Assembly (NCBI GenBank): GCA_022730285.1
Contig: DZCQ01000024.1
Location: 12,048-37,038, forward strand
Direction: 5' to 3'
Length of the DNA: 24,991 nt
Source of the DNA: Flavobacterium psychrophilum
GTDB lineage: Bacteria > Bacteroidota > Bacteroidia > Flavobacteriales > Flavobacteriaceae
Part shown: positions 13,191-22,814 of the stretch, one piece after another
How the letters are laid out: every line of letters starts with the position of its first letter
How positions within the stretch are numbered: position 1 is the first letter of the stretch
Position numbers and translations under genes: made by a program
The notes under the pieces: generated by a model
The model's database searches: none
What the model saw: only the letters and a program-made list of their open reading frames with translations
What the model was told of the DNA's origin: nothing

Positions 13191-14954
13191 CTAGTTTGTA
13201 ATTTTTTCTTTCGAGAAGATTAAATTCAATCCATTTTCTATTAATTTAGTCAACTCTTTTTTTCTGTCTTTTACTAAATCTAGATATGTTAAGACTTTAT
13301 GAAACAATACTTTATCTTTTTCTTGGGTTAGTTCTGCAATTTCGATGCATAAAAGCCAATCATCTGGAAATTTTTGAGTTAGTATTGTAAAAACATTCTC
13401 TAAGGCGGTAGTTTTTTCAGAAGGAAATTCTCTGTAATTTATTACTTTTTTGTATAATAATTCTAACTCTATTTTTTCAGGGGTTTTTATACTTTTAATA
13501 GTTTTAGAATTGGGCAAATTGTCTGTTGTTACAAAGCTTGCGTTGTCTGCTGCTCCTGCAAAGGCAGAAGTAATTTTTTTTCCAACAGCCATGTCATACA
13601 GCCCCCATTCTGGCAAAAATAAAATTGTTTCGTTATGTGTCACGGTACAATCTGCAAGAGTAATTAAGATTATTTCACCTTGCAGGTTACGAGAACCAGT
13701 TACAATTTTGCCCGATACCACAATATTCCCATCAAATTCTAGAGTTACAATTTTAGATTCGTAAATACCGTATGCTTTTAAGTCTCTAGGACTCATGTCT
13801 TCAATGGCTAGGTTAATGCCTTTTAGTTTTCCAATTGGAGAACCAAAACCGTGTGTATGATGCAAAATACCGTGTCCTACTAATTCTTTTTCTCGGTAAG
13901 ACAATGCAGTTTGTCCAGTAATTTGTATGTATATCGGTTTGCCTTCAAACTCAATAACTTTAGAGAAAATGCCCGAAATTTGCAAACCTGTGCTTAACTC
14001 GATAGTACCTAATGCATTGGAATCTATCAGTTTTTTTAAACCCACCAAACCTCCTGTTCTAAGTGCCATTGTGTTTGCAAATTCTTCTAGCACCATGCTC
14101 AAATGTGCAAAATCTGGGGTTACGAAAAGTTGTGGTTGTGGTTTTGTAATATCAAAATTTACATTGGCTGCTGTGATGTTATAGTCTTTTTTTTCTACAT
14201 TATTAGTCATACACCAAGCACTTTCTCCGATAGAAGAAAGTAACCCTGCCCCATATATTTTAGGGTTTTGTGTTGTTCCTATCAATCCATATTCCACTGT
14301 CCACCAGTGGAGATTTCGAATAAGAGCCATCTCAGATGGTGTTCCCATATTTTTTTGTAAAAAATCTACCTTTTCTTCTGCTTCTTTTATTTCATTTCCC
14401 GAAATATTTTCTGCTTCTTTAAGAATAGAAAGTAATCGAATTGCTTCATACAATTCATAATCTCTAGCAGAAGATATTGCTTTACAACCAATTTCGCCAA
14501 AACGTCTTAAATATTCTGCATATTCAGGATTTGCAATAATAGGAGCGTGTCCTGCTCCTTCGTGAATAATATCTGGGGCTGGCGTATATTCTATGTGTTC
14601 TAATTGTCTAATATCGCAAGCAATAACCAAAACATTGTATGCCTGAAACTCCATAAAAGCATTAGGTGGAATAAATCCATCTACGGCCACAGCTGCCCAG
14701 CCAATTTCTTTCAAAATTCTATTCATACCATACATGTTAGGAATAGAATCGATGCTGATGCCTGTTTTTTTTAAGCCATCAAGATATGAACTGTGTGCTA
14801 CATTGGGCAAATAACTAACATTTTTTCGCATCACATAACGCCAAACTGCCTGATCTATAGGAGAATAATCTGTGTAAACCTGTGGCTTTATAAATTGTTT
14901 TAAATGATTAGGCAACCTTTTTAATAGTGGGTTATCTTCTAAATTAATTTCCAT
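13191..14954 (-). CDS. Biopterin-dependent aromatic amino acid hydroxylase (phenylalanine 4-monooxygenase type), long form
   Basis: The start is the ATG at 14952-14954 (MEINLEDN), giving 587 residues; an ATG 11 codons earlier overlaps the -7 box and is rejected. The catalytic core is in the N-terminal 340 residues. TPAPDIIHEGAGHAP carries His131 and His136, and LHWWTVEYGL carries Glu221, together the 2-His-1-Glu iron site of phenylalanine, tyrosine and tryptophan hydroxylases. Between His136 and Glu221 there are 84 residues against about 40 in the human and Chromobacterium enzymes as I recall them; the extra stretch (about 160-205) is helical and charged. After the core comes a C-terminal extension of about 250 residues of no family I know, and no N-terminal ACT domain is visible. 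The enzyme should hydroxylate phenylalanine to tyrosine with tetrahydropterin and O2. It stands alone between the DUF202 unit and the ilv/leu operon. Confidence 0.9.
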   Translation of the reverse strand: MEINLEDNPLLKRLPNHLKQFIKPQVYTDYSPIDQAVWRYVMRKNVSYLPNVAHSSYLDGLKKTGISIDSIPNMYGMNRILKEIGWAAVAVDGFIPPNAFMEFQAYNVLVIACDIRQLEHIEYTPAPDIIHEGAGHAPIIANPEYAEYLRRFGEIGCKAISSARDYELYEAIRLLSILKEAENISGNEIKEAEEKVDFLQKNMGTPSEMALIRNLHWWTVEYGLIGTTQNPKIYGAGLLSSIGESAWCMTNNVEKKDYNITAANVNFDITKPQPQLFVTPDFAHLSMVLEEFANTMALRTGGLVGLKKLIDSNALGTIELSTGLQISGIFSKVIEFEGKPIYIQITGQTALSYREKELVGHGILHHTHGFGSPIGKLKGINLAIEDMSPRDLKAYGIYESKIVTLEFDGNIVVSGKIVTGSRNLQGEIILITLADCTVTHNETILFLPEWGLYDMAVGKKITSAFAGAADNASFVTTDNLPNSKTIKSIKTPEKIELELLYKKVINYREFPSEKTTALENVFTILTQKFPDDWLLCIEIAELTQEKDKVLFHKVLTYLDLVKDRKKELTKLIENGLNLIFSKEKITN

Positions 14955-14984
14955 AATTCTAAACTTAAATATAAAGTAAAGATA

Positions 14985-14992
14985 CAAAACTA
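14985..14992 (-). promoter_or_regulatory. Bacteroidetes -7 box for the aromatic amino acid hydroxylase gene
   Basis: The minus strand reads TAGTTTTG, a perfect TAnnTTTG, 30 nt ahead of the ATG at 14954. Initiation near 14979 excludes the longer reading that would start at 14987. No -33 element was recognised. The remaining bases up to the ilvA stop (15193) contain AT-rich sequence with no gene or strong hairpin that I can see. Confidence 0.5.
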
Positions 14993-15193
14993 GAATTATA
15001 TTTTTTAACGAAGTAAGTCGAAAGTTTTAATATCGTAATGTCAAAAGCTCGATATGTGATAAAAATAGATTTTAAAGAGTTGTAATCTAGTTATTACGAA
15101 ACAGGAAATAATTTTTAGTAGATTGTAAAATTAAAAAAAAACATAACATTATTCTCCCCAATGAACTATCCTCCAAAAGTATTTGTTGGCATT

Positions 15194-16432
15194 TTAACCT
15201 ATTATTTGTGCATACAAATCTTCTTTGTCATTTAGATACTGAAATTCAAATCCATAAAAGTTCATTTTTTCTTTAATGCTTCTAATGTCTGTTTTGTTTT
15301 TAAGCTCTAATCCAACAATCACAGGGCCAGATTCTCTATTGTTTTTTTGTTTGTATTGAAAATAAGTAATATCATCGTTCTCTCCCAAAATTTCGTTTAC
15401 AAATTGTTTTAAAGCACCTGCTCGTTGCGGAAACTGAATCATGAAATAATGCTTTAGACCTTCGTACAGAAGCGAACGCTCTTTTATTTCAGCAGTTCGT
15501 TCAATGTCGTTATTGCTTCCAGAAACAATACAGACCACGATTTTATTTTTAATTTGCTCCTTATAAAAATCAAGGGCAGCAATAGTTAATACTCCTGCTG
15601 GTTCTACAACCATTGCTTCTTCATTGTATAATCGTAAAATGGTAGTGCAAACTTTTCCTTCGGGAACAAGAATTATATTGTCTAAAAACTGTTTGCAAAT
15701 ATCGAATGTTTTTGTGCCGATGGTTTTCACAGCCGCACCATCTACAAATTTATCGATTTTTTTTAGGGTTGTAACTTCATTTTTTTCTATCGATTTTTTC
15801 ATTCCTGCAGCACCTTCTGGCTCTACACCGATTAATTTGGTGCTTGGTGAAAGATGCTTAAAAACGATTGATATTCCTGCTGCCAAACCACCTCCTCCAA
15901 TTGGAATAAACAAATAATCAATAGGTCTTTTAGTAGTTTCTAGTATTTCTAAAGCCACCGTTCCTTGCCCAGCAATTACCATTTCATCGTCAAAAGGATG
16001 GATAAATGGAATGGCATTTTTTGTTGCAAATTGTATGGCTTCGGCATAACTATCGTCAAAAGTATCGCCTACTAAAACAACTTCAACATACTCTTTCCCA
16101 AATTGTTCTACTTTTTTTATTTTTTGCTTTGGAGTGGTTTTTGGCATATATATGACACCATGAATTTGCAATAATCGACAAGAATAGGAAACACCTTGTG
16201 CATGATTTCCTGCACTGGCACATACAATTTGCTTCTGTTTGTCACTTAAAGAACTCATCTTGTTATATGCACCACGAATTTTATACGATCTAACTACTTG
16301 TAAATCTTCTCTTTTTAAGAAGATAGATGCGTTATATTCGCTAGAAAGACTCTCGTTCTCCACTAATGGAGTGTGCAAAACAATATGCTCGAGGGTTACT
16401 TTGGCTTTTTTTATTTCTTCCAATAAATTCAT
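15194..16432 (-). CDS. ilvA: Threonine dehydratase (threonine ammonia-lyase), biosynthetic, short form
   Basis: The 412-residue PLP enzyme converts threonine to 2-oxobutanoate, the first step to isoleucine. The PLP lysine is Lys51 in RSYKIRGAY (48-56), followed by SAGNHAQG (73-80) and the phosphate-binding GGGGLAAG (179-186). The C-terminal part (about 325-412, starting [16 protein letters not shown]) is a single ACT-like regulatory domain, in contrast to the two in E. coli IlvA, matching the shorter form of about 410 residues common in Gram-positives and Bacteroidetes. Its ATG overlaps the leuB stop by 4 nt (ATGA-type), so it is translationally coupled as the last gene of the ilv/leu operon. 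Membership of the operon argues for the biosynthetic rather than catabolic enzyme. Confidence 0.95.
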   Translation of the reverse strand: MNLLEEIKKAKVTLEHIVLHTPLVENESLSSEYNASIFLKREDLQVVRSYKIRGAYNKMSSLSDKQKQIVCASAGNHAQGVSYSCRLLQIHGVIYMPKTTPKQKIKKVEQFGKEYVEVVLVGDTFDDSYAEAIQFATKNAIPFIHPFDDEMVIAGQGTVALEILETTKRPIDYLFIPIGGGGLAAGISIVFKHLSPSTKLIGVEPEGAAGMKKSIEKNEVTTLKKIDKFVDGAAVKTIGTKTFDICKQFLDNIILVPEGKVCTTILRLYNEEAMVVEPAGVLTIAALDFYKEQIKNKIVVCIVSGSNNDIERTAEIKERSLLYEGLKHYFMIQFPQRAGALKQFVNEILGENDDITYFQYKQKNNRESGPVIVGLELKNKTDIRSIKEKMNFYGFEFQYLNDKEDLYAQIIG

Positions 16433-17499
16433 GATTTTTCTAAAATTTTAGATGCAATCCAAGTTCCTACCTCAGAGGTAGAATATGCCGTGTTACTGTC
16501 TGCAATATCTTGTGTGACTATGTTTTTCTCTAATGATAAATTTACAATATCTCGAATTAAATTAGCTTCGTTATGTAGTTTAAAAGCATATTCTAACATC
16601 ATAGCTGCCGACAAAATTGTACCTAACGGATTAGCAATATTTTTTCCAGCAGCTTGTGGATAACTACCGTGTATGGGTTCAAAAACCGATGTATGAACGC
16701 CTATTGATGCCGATGGCATTAAACCCATTGAACCAGAAATCACGCTCGCTTCATCAGTTAAAATATCTCCAAACATATTTTCGGTAACCATCACATCAAA
16801 TCCTTCTGGGTTTTGGATAATTCTCATTGCTGCGGCATCAACAAAAAGATACTCGGTTTCTATTTCTGGAAATTCTTTTTCTATTTTTTGTGCAATTTCT
16901 CGCCACAATCTACTTGTTTCCAAAACATTAGCTTTGTCAACTACGCAAAGTTTTTTTCTTCTTTTTTGTGCATATTCAAAAGCTAATCGAACAATTCTTT
17001 CTATCTCAAAACTAGAATATTCGCATACATCCCAAGCTTTGTCTCTAGTTTCGTTTCGTCCTTTTTCGCCAAAATAGATTCCTCCAGTTAATTCTCTAAT
17101 GCAAACAAAATCTGCATTTTCTATCAATTCTTTTCTTAGAGGAGATTTATGTAACAATGCAGGAAATACCAATGTAGGACGAATATTTGCATATAATCCT
17201 AATTTTTTTCGCATGGATAGCAAGCCTTGTTCTGGACGAATGGTTGCATTAGGATTGTTGTCGTATTTTGGGTCACCAATTGCACCAAACAAAACAGCAT
17301 CAGCTTGCATACATACTTCGTGCGTTTGTTCAGGATACGGGTTTCCTGTTTCATCTATAGCAATTGCACCAATAGATGCTGGTGCCCAACTAATTTCGTG
17401 ATTGAATTTTATTGCAATTGCGTTTAAAACTTTTACCGCTTCTGTTGTTACTTCTGGACCTATTCCGTCTCCAGCAAGCAGGGCTATATTTAATTTCAT
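16429..17499 (-). CDS. leuB: 3-isopropylmalate dehydrogenase
   Basis: The 356-residue protein is a decarboxylating NAD-dependent dehydrogenase of leucine synthesis. It has GDGIGPE (10-16), the substrate-binding arginines Arg97, Arg107 and Arg135, [12 protein letters not shown] (136-147) with catalytic Tyr142, Lys189, and the metal ligands Asp221, Asp245 and Asp249 (the last two in [11 protein letters not shown], 240-250). The late [18 protein letters not shown] (274-291) is diagnostic for isopropylmalate rather than isocitrate dehydrogenase. It follows leuD by 93 nt, a gap containing a hairpin, and overlaps ilvA. Confidence 0.97.
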   Translation of the reverse strand: MKLNIALLAGDGIGPEVTTEAVKVLNAIAIKFNHEISWAPASIGAIAIDETGNPYPEQTHEVCMQADAVLFGAIGDPKYDNNPNATIRPEQGLLSMRKKLGLYANIRPTLVFPALLHKSPLRKELIENADFVCIRELTGGIYFGEKGRNETRDKAWDVCEYSSFEIERIVRLAFEYAQKRRKKLCVVDKANVLETSRLWREIAQKIEKEFPEIETEYLFVDAAAMRIIQNPEGFDVMVTENMFGDILTDEASVISGSMGLMPSASIGVHTSVFEPIHGSYPQAAGKNIANPLGTILSAAMMLEYAFKLHNEANLIRDIVNLSLEKNIVTQDIADSNTAYSTSEVGTWIASKILEKS

Positions 17500-17525
17500 T
17501 CGTTTATAATATTTGCTTTTTAGTG

Positions 17526-17552
17526 GAAGATGGAACTCCCATGACCATCTTC
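17526..17552. repeat. Inverted repeat in the leuD-leuB gap
   Basis: GAAGATGG (17526-17533) and CCATCTTC (17545-17552) are perfect reverse complements around an 11-nt loop. On the minus strand the hairpin lies about 27 nt before the leuB ATG and is not followed by a T-run, so it is not a terminator. It could stabilise or punctuate the operon mRNA, or it may bind a protein; the sequence does not say which. Confidence 0.5.
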
Positions 17553-17592
17553 TTGTTTGTTGAAATAATTCCGTTATGAGAGTTTCAAGTAG

Positions 17593-18180
17593 TTATTTTT
17601 TTGAAAATTCTATTATTTCGTCTTTGCTGTTTAGCAAAAAATCTATATCATCAAAACCATGAAGCATATTTTCTTTCTTGTATGAATTTATGTCAAAAAA
17701 TTCACTTTCATTGGTTTCAATAATAGTAATTTTTTGTAAAGGTAAATTAATTTCCAACTTTGATTTAGAATTTTGATTTAGAATTTTGAATATTTTATCG
17801 AGAAATTCTTCCGAAACTTTAACAGGCAAAACTCCAATATTATAACAATTGTTTTTAAAAATATCAGCAAAAAAGCTACTTACAACTACCCGAATACCAT
17901 AGTCATAAAGTGCCCAAACAGCATGTTCACGGCTACTACCACAGCCAAAATTTTTCTCGGCAACGAGTATTTTTCCAGAAAAATTAGGATTGTTTAAAGC
18001 AAAACTTTCAATGAGTTGATTATTGTTATCAAAACGCCAATCTCTAAATAAGTTTTCGCCAAATCCTATTCTTTCTGTTGCTTTTAAAAATCGTGCAGGA
18101 ATAATTTGGTCTGTGTCTATATTTTCTATTGGCAATGGTATTGCCGTATCTGTTACTATTGTAAAACTATCGTAAGCCAT
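17593..18180 (-). CDS. leuD: 3-isopropylmalate dehydratase, small subunit
   Basis: The 195-residue swivel-domain subunit shows NIDTDQIIPARFL (20-32), FRDWRF (45-50) and NFGCGSSREHAVWAL (77-91), all LeuD signatures. With LeuC it forms the aconitase-like enzyme isomerising 2-isopropylmalate to 3-isopropylmalate. It follows leuC by 16 nt. Confidence 0.97.
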   Translation of the reverse strand: MAYDSFTIVTDTAIPLPIENIDTDQIIPARFLKATERIGFGENLFRDWRFDNNNQLIESFALNNPNFSGKILVAEKNFGCGSSREHAVWALYDYGIRVVVSSFFADIFKNNCYNIGVLPVKVSEEFLDKIFKILNQNSKSKLEINLPLQKITIIETNESEFFDINSYKKENMLHGFDDIDFLLNSKDEIIEFSKK

Positions 18181-18196
18181 TATTTTGTTTTTTAAA

Positions 18197-19570
18197 TTAT
18201 AAATCTCTCGGGTCGGTTATACAACCATGTATTGCGGCGGCGGCGGCAGTAATTGGACTTGCAAGCATTGTTCTTGCTCCCTGTCCTTGTCTTCCTTCAA
18301 AATTTCGATTAGAAGTAGAAATCGCTAATTTTCCTTCAGGGATTTTATCATCGTTCATTGCCAAACAAGCCGAACATCCGGGTTGTCTTAATTGAAAACC
18401 AGCCTCTTCAAAAATAGAAACTAAACCTTCTTCTATGGCTTGTTTTTCTACTTCTTTTGAGCCAGGAACTATCCAAGCAATAACATTTGGACTTTTTTGT
18501 TTCCCTTTTACAAAATTGGCAACTGCTCTCAAATCTTCTATTCGACCGTTGGTACAACTGCCTACAAATACATAATCGACTGGAGTTCCTTGTAGTATTT
18601 TGCCTTCGGTTACTTGCATATATTGTATTGCTTTTTGAAAAGAAGCACTACTATCGTTGGGTACTAATTCATTAATTTTGATTCCCATTCCTGGATTTGT
18701 TCCAAAAGTTATCATTGGCTCTATATCGGTTGCATCAAAGGTATATTCTTTGTCAAAAATGGCATCGTTACCGGATTTTAGTATGCACCACTTTTCTACT
18801 GCATTTTCCCAGTCTTTTTCTTTTGGTGCATTTGGTTTGTTTTTTAAATATTCAAAAGTTGTTTGGTCTGGAGCAATAATACCGCCTCTGGCACCCATCT
18901 CGATACTCATATTACAAACAGTCATTCTGCCTTCCATTGATAAATTAGTAAACGTATCGCCCGAAAATTCTATGAAATATCCAGTGCCTCCACTAGAAGT
19001 TAGTTTGGAAATAATGTATAACACCACATCTTTTGCAGTAACTCCTTTGGATAAAATACCATTAACTGTAATTCGCATAGTTTTGGGTTTTGATTGCAAA
19101 ATACATTGCGAACTTAAAACCATTTCGACTTCTGAAGTTCCAATACCAAAGGCAACGGCTCCAAATGCTCCATGTGTAGAGGTATGGCTATCGCCACAAA
19201 CAATGGTTAAACCTGGTTGTGTAATGCCTAGTTCGGGGCCTATAACATGAACAATTCCATGGTGTTTGGATTCTAAATCGTGTAATTCAATGTTATGTTC
19301 TGCACAATTTTGACGTAATTTTTCGACTTGCATTCTTGACATTGGATCTTCAATTTGCTTGTCTTGATTTATAGTAGGCACATTGTGGTCTGGTGTTCCA
19401 ACTGTTTTTTCGGGAAAAAGAACTGGTATTTTTCTGTTTTTTAACCCTAAAAATGCTACTGGACTTGTTACTTCATGAATTAGATGTAAGTCTATAAACA
19501 ATACATCGGGTCCGTCTGGAATTGTTTTTACAATGTGCGAATCCCATATTTTATCGAAAAGTGTGTTCAT
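18197..19570 (-). CDS. leuC: 3-isopropylmalate dehydratase, large subunit (4Fe-4S)
   Basis: The start is taken at the ATG at 19568-19570, giving [12 protein letters not shown] and 457 residues, close to the usual 465. The open frame extends 38 codons further, but those codons lie in the repeat element upstream and encode nothing LeuC-like. The three cluster ligands are Cys339 (VGSCTNGR), Cys399 and Cys402 ([10 protein letters not shown]). Other signatures are [15 protein letters not shown] (124-138) and [16 protein letters not shown] (424-439). The enzyme with LeuD converts 2-isopropylmalate to 3-isopropylmalate in the cytoplasm. A run of alanines near the C-terminus (442-446) is normal for the family, though here it is coded by four identical GCC codons in an AT-rich gene. 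Confidence 0.97.
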   Translation of the reverse strand: MNTLFDKIWDSHIVKTIPDGPDVLFIDLHLIHEVTSPVAFLGLKNRKIPVLFPEKTVGTPDHNVPTINQDKQIEDPMSRMQVEKLRQNCAEHNIELHDLESKHHGIVHVIGPELGITQPGLTIVCGDSHTSTHGAFGAVAFGIGTSEVEMVLSSQCILQSKPKTMRITVNGILSKGVTAKDVVLYIISKLTSSGGTGYFIEFSGDTFTNLSMEGRMTVCNMSIEMGARGGIIAPDQTTFEYLKNKPNAPKEKDWENAVEKWCILKSGNDAIFDKEYTFDATDIEPMITFGTNPGMGIKINELVPNDSSASFQKAIQYMQVTEGKILQGTPVDYVFVGSCTNGRIEDLRAVANFVKGKQKSPNVIAWIVPGSKEVEKQAIEEGLVSIFEEAGFQLRQPGCSACLAMNDDKIPEGKLAISTSNRNFEGRQGQGARTMLASPITAAAAAIHGCITDPRDL

Positions 19571-19586
19571 ATTGTGTGTTTTTTTT

Positions 19587-19696
19587 GCGTTAGGGGTTGC
19601 AGTGAAAATCCTTTTTTTAAAATTGTTTTGTCTTTTTTGGCAAAACAATTTATAAAAAAGATTGTAGCGGAAAACCCGACCCATAGGGTAACGCCC
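19587..19696. repeat. Palindromic REP/MITE-like element between leuA and leuC
   Basis: This stretch of about 110 bp almost fills the leuA-leuC gap. Its ends are exact inverted copies, GCGTTA (19587-19592) and TAACGC (19689-19694). In the centre AAATTGTTTTG (19620-19630) and CAAAACAATTT (19641-19651) form an 11-bp stem with a 10-nt loop. Flanking the stem are two related blocks in direct orientation, GGTTGCAGTGAAAATCC on the left and GATTGTAGCGGAAAACCC on the right, and the right end holds ACCC-ATA-GGGT. The blocks are richer in G+C than the surroundings. I recall similar GCGTTA-bounded intergenic repeats from flavobacterial genomes, but copy number cannot be tested here. No transposase or frame lies inside. 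Confidence 0.65.
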
Positions 19697-19710
19697 AAAT
19701 TATTTTTATG

Positions 19711-21207
19711 TTAAATTGCTTTGTTTAAGGCATCTATATAAGCATTTATGGACGCTTTTACCACATCTGTTGATGATGCGAAACCTCTGAATTTTAGATT
19801 TTCGTTGTTAATTTCGATAAATGCTTTGCTCAAATCGTCACTACCACTGGTTATTCCATGTATATCAAAGTGGCTAATTTTGTATTTTTTGCCTACTATT
19901 TTCTGAATTGCTTTGATGCCTGCGTCCACAGGTCCGTTGCCTATTGAGGTTGCTTCGTGCAAAATTCCGTTAATGATAAGGTGCACAATTGCAGTAGGAT
20001 ACGACTCGCTAGAAGATAAAATTTGGACAAAATCGAGTGTGATTTTTTTGGTTTCGTCAGTTATTTCGCCTACTATATTTAGTAAATCTTCATCGTTTAT
20101 TTCTTCTCGTTTTTGGTCTGCAAATGTTAAAAAATCTTCGTAAATTTTGTCTAAATGTTCTTGATTTTTAATTGTATAATTTAGTGCTTCGAGTCTATGT
20201 TTAAGCGCCGCACGCCCACTTCTGGCGGTTAACACGATAGAATTCAAATCGATTCCTACTTCGGCAGGATCGATAATTTCATAGGTCTCTTTATTCTTTA
20301 AAATTCCATCTTGATGAATTCCAGAGGAATGTGCAAAAGCATTTTTACCAACAATTGCTTTGTTGGGTTGTACCGTCATATTCATTAAATTAGAAACCAA
20401 TTTACTAATATTATTTATTTTTTTGGTATCTATATTTGTTTCAAAAGGCAATTCTTTGTGTTGCTTTATTGCCATTACAATTTCTTCGAGGGCACTATTT
20501 CCTGCACGTTCTCCAATTCCGTTGATGGTAACTTCTACTTGTCTGGCACCATTTATAACTCCCGCAAGTGTGTTGGCGGTGGCTAATCCTAAATCGTTAT
20601 GGCAGTGGGTAGAAAGTATTGTTTTGTCAATATTTGGCACATTATTAACAAGATACGCTATTTTTTCGCCATATTGATGAGGCAGGCAATAGCCTGTTGT
20701 GTCAGGAATGTTGCACACAGTTGCTCCTGCTTTTACTACAGCCTCGATTACTCTTGCTAAAAATTCATTGTCTGTTCTACCTGCATCTTCAGCATAAAAT
20801 TCGACATCATCGGTAAATTTTCGAGCATATTTTACTGCATCGACGGCTCTCTCTATAATTTTTTCTCTGGTGGAATTGAATTTGTATTTTATATGATAAT
20901 CAGATGTTCCAATACCTGTGTGAATTCTTTTTCGAGCAGCGTATTTTAATGCTTGTGCAGCAACATCAATGTCATTTTCTACAGATCTTGTTAAGGCACA
21001 GATGGTTGCGTTCTTGATGACTTTTGATATTTCGACTACCGATTTGAAATCACCTGGACTAGAGATAGGAAATCCAGCTTCGATAATATCTACACCAAGC
21101 GATTCAAGTGCCATTGCAACTTCAATTTTTTCGGACATATTTAATTGGCAACCTGGAACTTGTTCTCCGTCACGAAGTGTAGTATCGAAGATGTATAATT
21201 TACTCAT
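19711..21207 (-). CDS. leuA: 2-isopropylmalate synthase
   Basis: The 498 residues match bacterial LeuA. The DRE-TIM catalytic barrel (about 1-290) has [13 protein letters not shown] (8-20), the metal-binding HCHND (201-205) and [16 protein letters not shown] (228-243). A linker region follows, and the C-terminal LeuA dimer domain (about 375-498) binds leucine for feedback inhibition. It condenses acetyl-CoA with 3-methyl-2-oxobutanoate, the committed step to leucine. The regulatory domain includes [12 protein letters not shown], as in leucine-sensitive enzymes, so it is unlikely to be homocitrate or citramalate synthase. It follows ilvC by 51 nt in the operon and is separated from leuC by the repeat element. 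Confidence 0.97.
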   Translation of the reverse strand: MSKLYIFDTTLRDGEQVPGCQLNMSEKIEVAMALESLGVDIIEAGFPISSPGDFKSVVEISKVIKNATICALTRSVENDIDVAAQALKYAARKRIHTGIGTSDYHIKYKFNSTREKIIERAVDAVKYARKFTDDVEFYAEDAGRTDNEFLARVIEAVVKAGATVCNIPDTTGYCLPHQYGEKIAYLVNNVPNIDKTILSTHCHNDLGLATANTLAGVINGARQVEVTINGIGERAGNSALEEIVMAIKQHKELPFETNIDTKKINNISKLVSNLMNMTVQPNKAIVGKNAFAHSSGIHQDGILKNKETYEIIDPAEVGIDLNSIVLTARSGRAALKHRLEALNYTIKNQEHLDKIYEDFLTFADQKREEINDEDLLNIVGEITDETKKITLDFVQILSSSESYPTAIVHLIINGILHEATSIGNGPVDAGIKAIQKIVGKKYKISHFDIHGITSGSDDLSKAFIEINNENLKFRGFASSTDVVKASINAYIDALNKAI

Positions 21208-21258
21208 TTTTGTTTATAATTTTGGAATTTATTTCGTTAATCAAGTTTCTATGTTTTT

Positions 21259-22734
21259 CTAAACAATTTTTTTCATTGCAGTCATTGCTTCACGAAGTTC
21301 TGCTCCACAAATTTCGATTGAGTGGTTACGAATGGCAGCATTAATTTTTACCAATTCAAAATTATCCAATAAGCCTTTGGCTGTTTCGTTATAGTTTTTA
21401 CCGATTAAATTAGTATCAATTTTTTTCATAAAATCTGCTAATAATGGTTTGCAAGCATGGTCAAAAAGATAACAACCATATTCAGCAGTATCAGAAATTA
21501 CACGATTCATCTCGAATAATTTTTTCCTGGCTATTGTATTGGCAATCAATGGTGTTTCGTGCAACGATTCATAATATGCCGATTCGTTTTTGATTCCTGC
21601 CGAAGTCATTGTTTCATAAGCCAATTCCACACCAGATTTTACAAAAGCAACCATTAGTGTAGCATTGTCAAAGTATTCTTGTTCTGAAATTTCTGTTGTA
21701 GTAGCTGGCGTTTTTTCAAAATCGGTTTGTCCTGTTGCTTCTCTCCATGTTAAAAGATTTTTATCACCATTTGCCCAATCTTCCATCATCGTTGAAGAAA
21801 ATTCGCCACTCAAAATATCGTCCATGTGCTTGTTAAACAATGGTGTCATTATGGTTTTTAATTCTTCTGATAATTTGAAAGCTTCAATTTTTGCAGGATT
21901 AGAAAGACGATCCATCATGTTTGTTATTCCACCTATTTTTAAGGCTTCAGTGATAGTTTCCCAGCCGTATTGCACTAGTTTTGAAGCATAACCAGCATCG
22001 ATACCTTTTTCAACCATTTTATTGAAACTTAGTATTGAACCAGTTTGCAATAAGCCACACAAAATGGTTTGCTCGCCCATTAAATCTGATTTTACTTCGG
22101 CTACAAATGACGAAAGTAAAACTCCAGCTCGGTGTCCTCCTGTTCCAACACAATAGGCTTTGGCAATTTCTAAACCATCACCATTTGGATCGTTATCTGA
22201 GTGAACTGCGATAAGAGTTGGCACACCAAAATTGCGTAAATACTCCGCACGAACTTCGGAAGCTGGCGATTTTGGAGCAATCATAACGACAGTAATGTCT
22301 TTACGAATTTGAGTTCCTTCTTCTACAATATTAAAACCGTGTGAGTAAGAAAGTATTGCTCCTTGCTTCATTAAAGGAATTATTTTTTCGATAACCGATG
22401 TGTGCTGTTTATCTGGGGCAAGGTTTGAAACCAAATCTGCTGTAGGAATAATATCTTCGAAAGTTCCAACTTCAAAACCATTTTCGGTAGCGTTTACATA
22501 AGATGCTCGTTTGCCATCAATAGCTTCTTTACGAAGTGCATAAGCCACTTGAAGTCCGCTATCTCGCATATTTTGTCCTTGTGCCAAACCTTGTGCGCCA
22601 CAACCAATGATAACTATTTTTTTTCCTAAAAGTTTGGTAACACCGTTTGCAAATTCGCTGCTTTGCATAAATTCGCATTTTGCTAATTCTTGAACTTTTA
22701 ATCGATGTGGTAATGAGTTGAAATAATTTTTCAT
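21259..22734 (-). CDS. ilvC: Ketol-acid reductoisomerase, class II (long form)
   Basis: At 491 residues this is the long E. coli-type enzyme, and key residues even fall at E. coli numbering: GCGAQG (44-49), Arg68, Arg76 and Ser78 of the NADPH phosphate pocket, His132, Asp217 and Glu221 (SDLMGEQ), and Glu389 and Glu393 (ESLHE). It isomerises and reduces acetolactate or acetohydroxybutyrate with NADPH and Mg2+ to the dihydroxy acids of valine and isoleucine synthesis. Most bacteria have the short class I form of about 330 residues; the duplicated C-terminal domain here is the class II hallmark. It follows ilvN by 65 nt. Confidence 0.97.
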   Translation of the reverse strand: MKNYFNSLPHRLKVQELAKCEFMQSSEFANGVTKLLGKKIVIIGCGAQGLAQGQNMRDSGLQVAYALRKEAIDGKRASYVNATENGFEVGTFEDIIPTADLVSNLAPDKQHTSVIEKIIPLMKQGAILSYSHGFNIVEEGTQIRKDITVVMIAPKSPASEVRAEYLRNFGVPTLIAVHSDNDPNGDGLEIAKAYCVGTGGHRAGVLLSSFVAEVKSDLMGEQTILCGLLQTGSILSFNKMVEKGIDAGYASKLVQYGWETITEALKIGGITNMMDRLSNPAKIEAFKLSEELKTIMTPLFNKHMDDILSGEFSSTMMEDWANGDKNLLTWREATGQTDFEKTPATTTEISEQEYFDNATLMVAFVKSGVELAYETMTSAGIKNESAYYESLHETPLIANTIARKKLFEMNRVISDTAEYGCYLFDHACKPLLADFMKKIDTNLIGKNYNETAKGLLDNFELVKINAAIRNHSIEICGAELREAMTAMKKIV

Positions 22735-22781
22735 TTTTTTGTAAAATTTTATTTTTTATTGATTTTTTGAAATTGAATTTG

Positions 22782-22814
22782 ATTTTTGAAATAGAAAGAT
22801 TACATTTCAAAAAT
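22782..22814. repeat. Inverted repeat spanning the ilvN stop codon
   Basis: ATTTTTGAAAT (22782-22792) and ATTTCAAAAAT (22804-22814) form a perfect 11-bp stem with an 11-nt loop. The right arm encodes the last residues of IlvN, and the stop codon lies at the edge of the loop. A near copy of the left arm (GATTTTTTGAAATT, 22771-22784) could compete for the same partner. All pairs but two are A-T, so stability is low. Confidence 0.35.

Noticed and set aside
13170..13192. AAACCTTT...GTCTA on the plus strand, resembling the ECF promoter motif
   Set aside because: The distance between AACC and GTC is 13 nt, not 16, and no plus-strand gene follows; it lies next to the end of the hydroxylase gene on the other strand.
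15120..15193. Terminator after ilvA
   Set aside because: There is a T-run on the minus strand near 15132-15142, but only a 4-bp A/T stem precedes it, too weak to call.
18234..18248. CGG triplet run on the plus strand as a microsatellite
   Set aside because: It encodes the alanine run that is normal near the LeuC C-terminus; only the codon choice is slightly unusual.
18657..19250. A 197-codon open frame on the plus strand inside leuC
   Set aside because: It is antisense to the well-conserved leuC coding sequence, has no promoter or family signature, and arises from codon bias of the opposite strand.
19620..19651. Central stem of the leuA-leuC element as a transcription terminator
   Set aside because: Read on the transcribed minus strand, the stem is followed by an A-rich run, not a T-run, and leuC-leuD-leuB-ilvA continue downstream.
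19571..19684. N-terminal extension of leuC by 38 codons
   Set aside because: The added codons come from the palindromic repeat element and give a sequence unlike any LeuC; the ATG at 19570 gives the conserved N-terminus.
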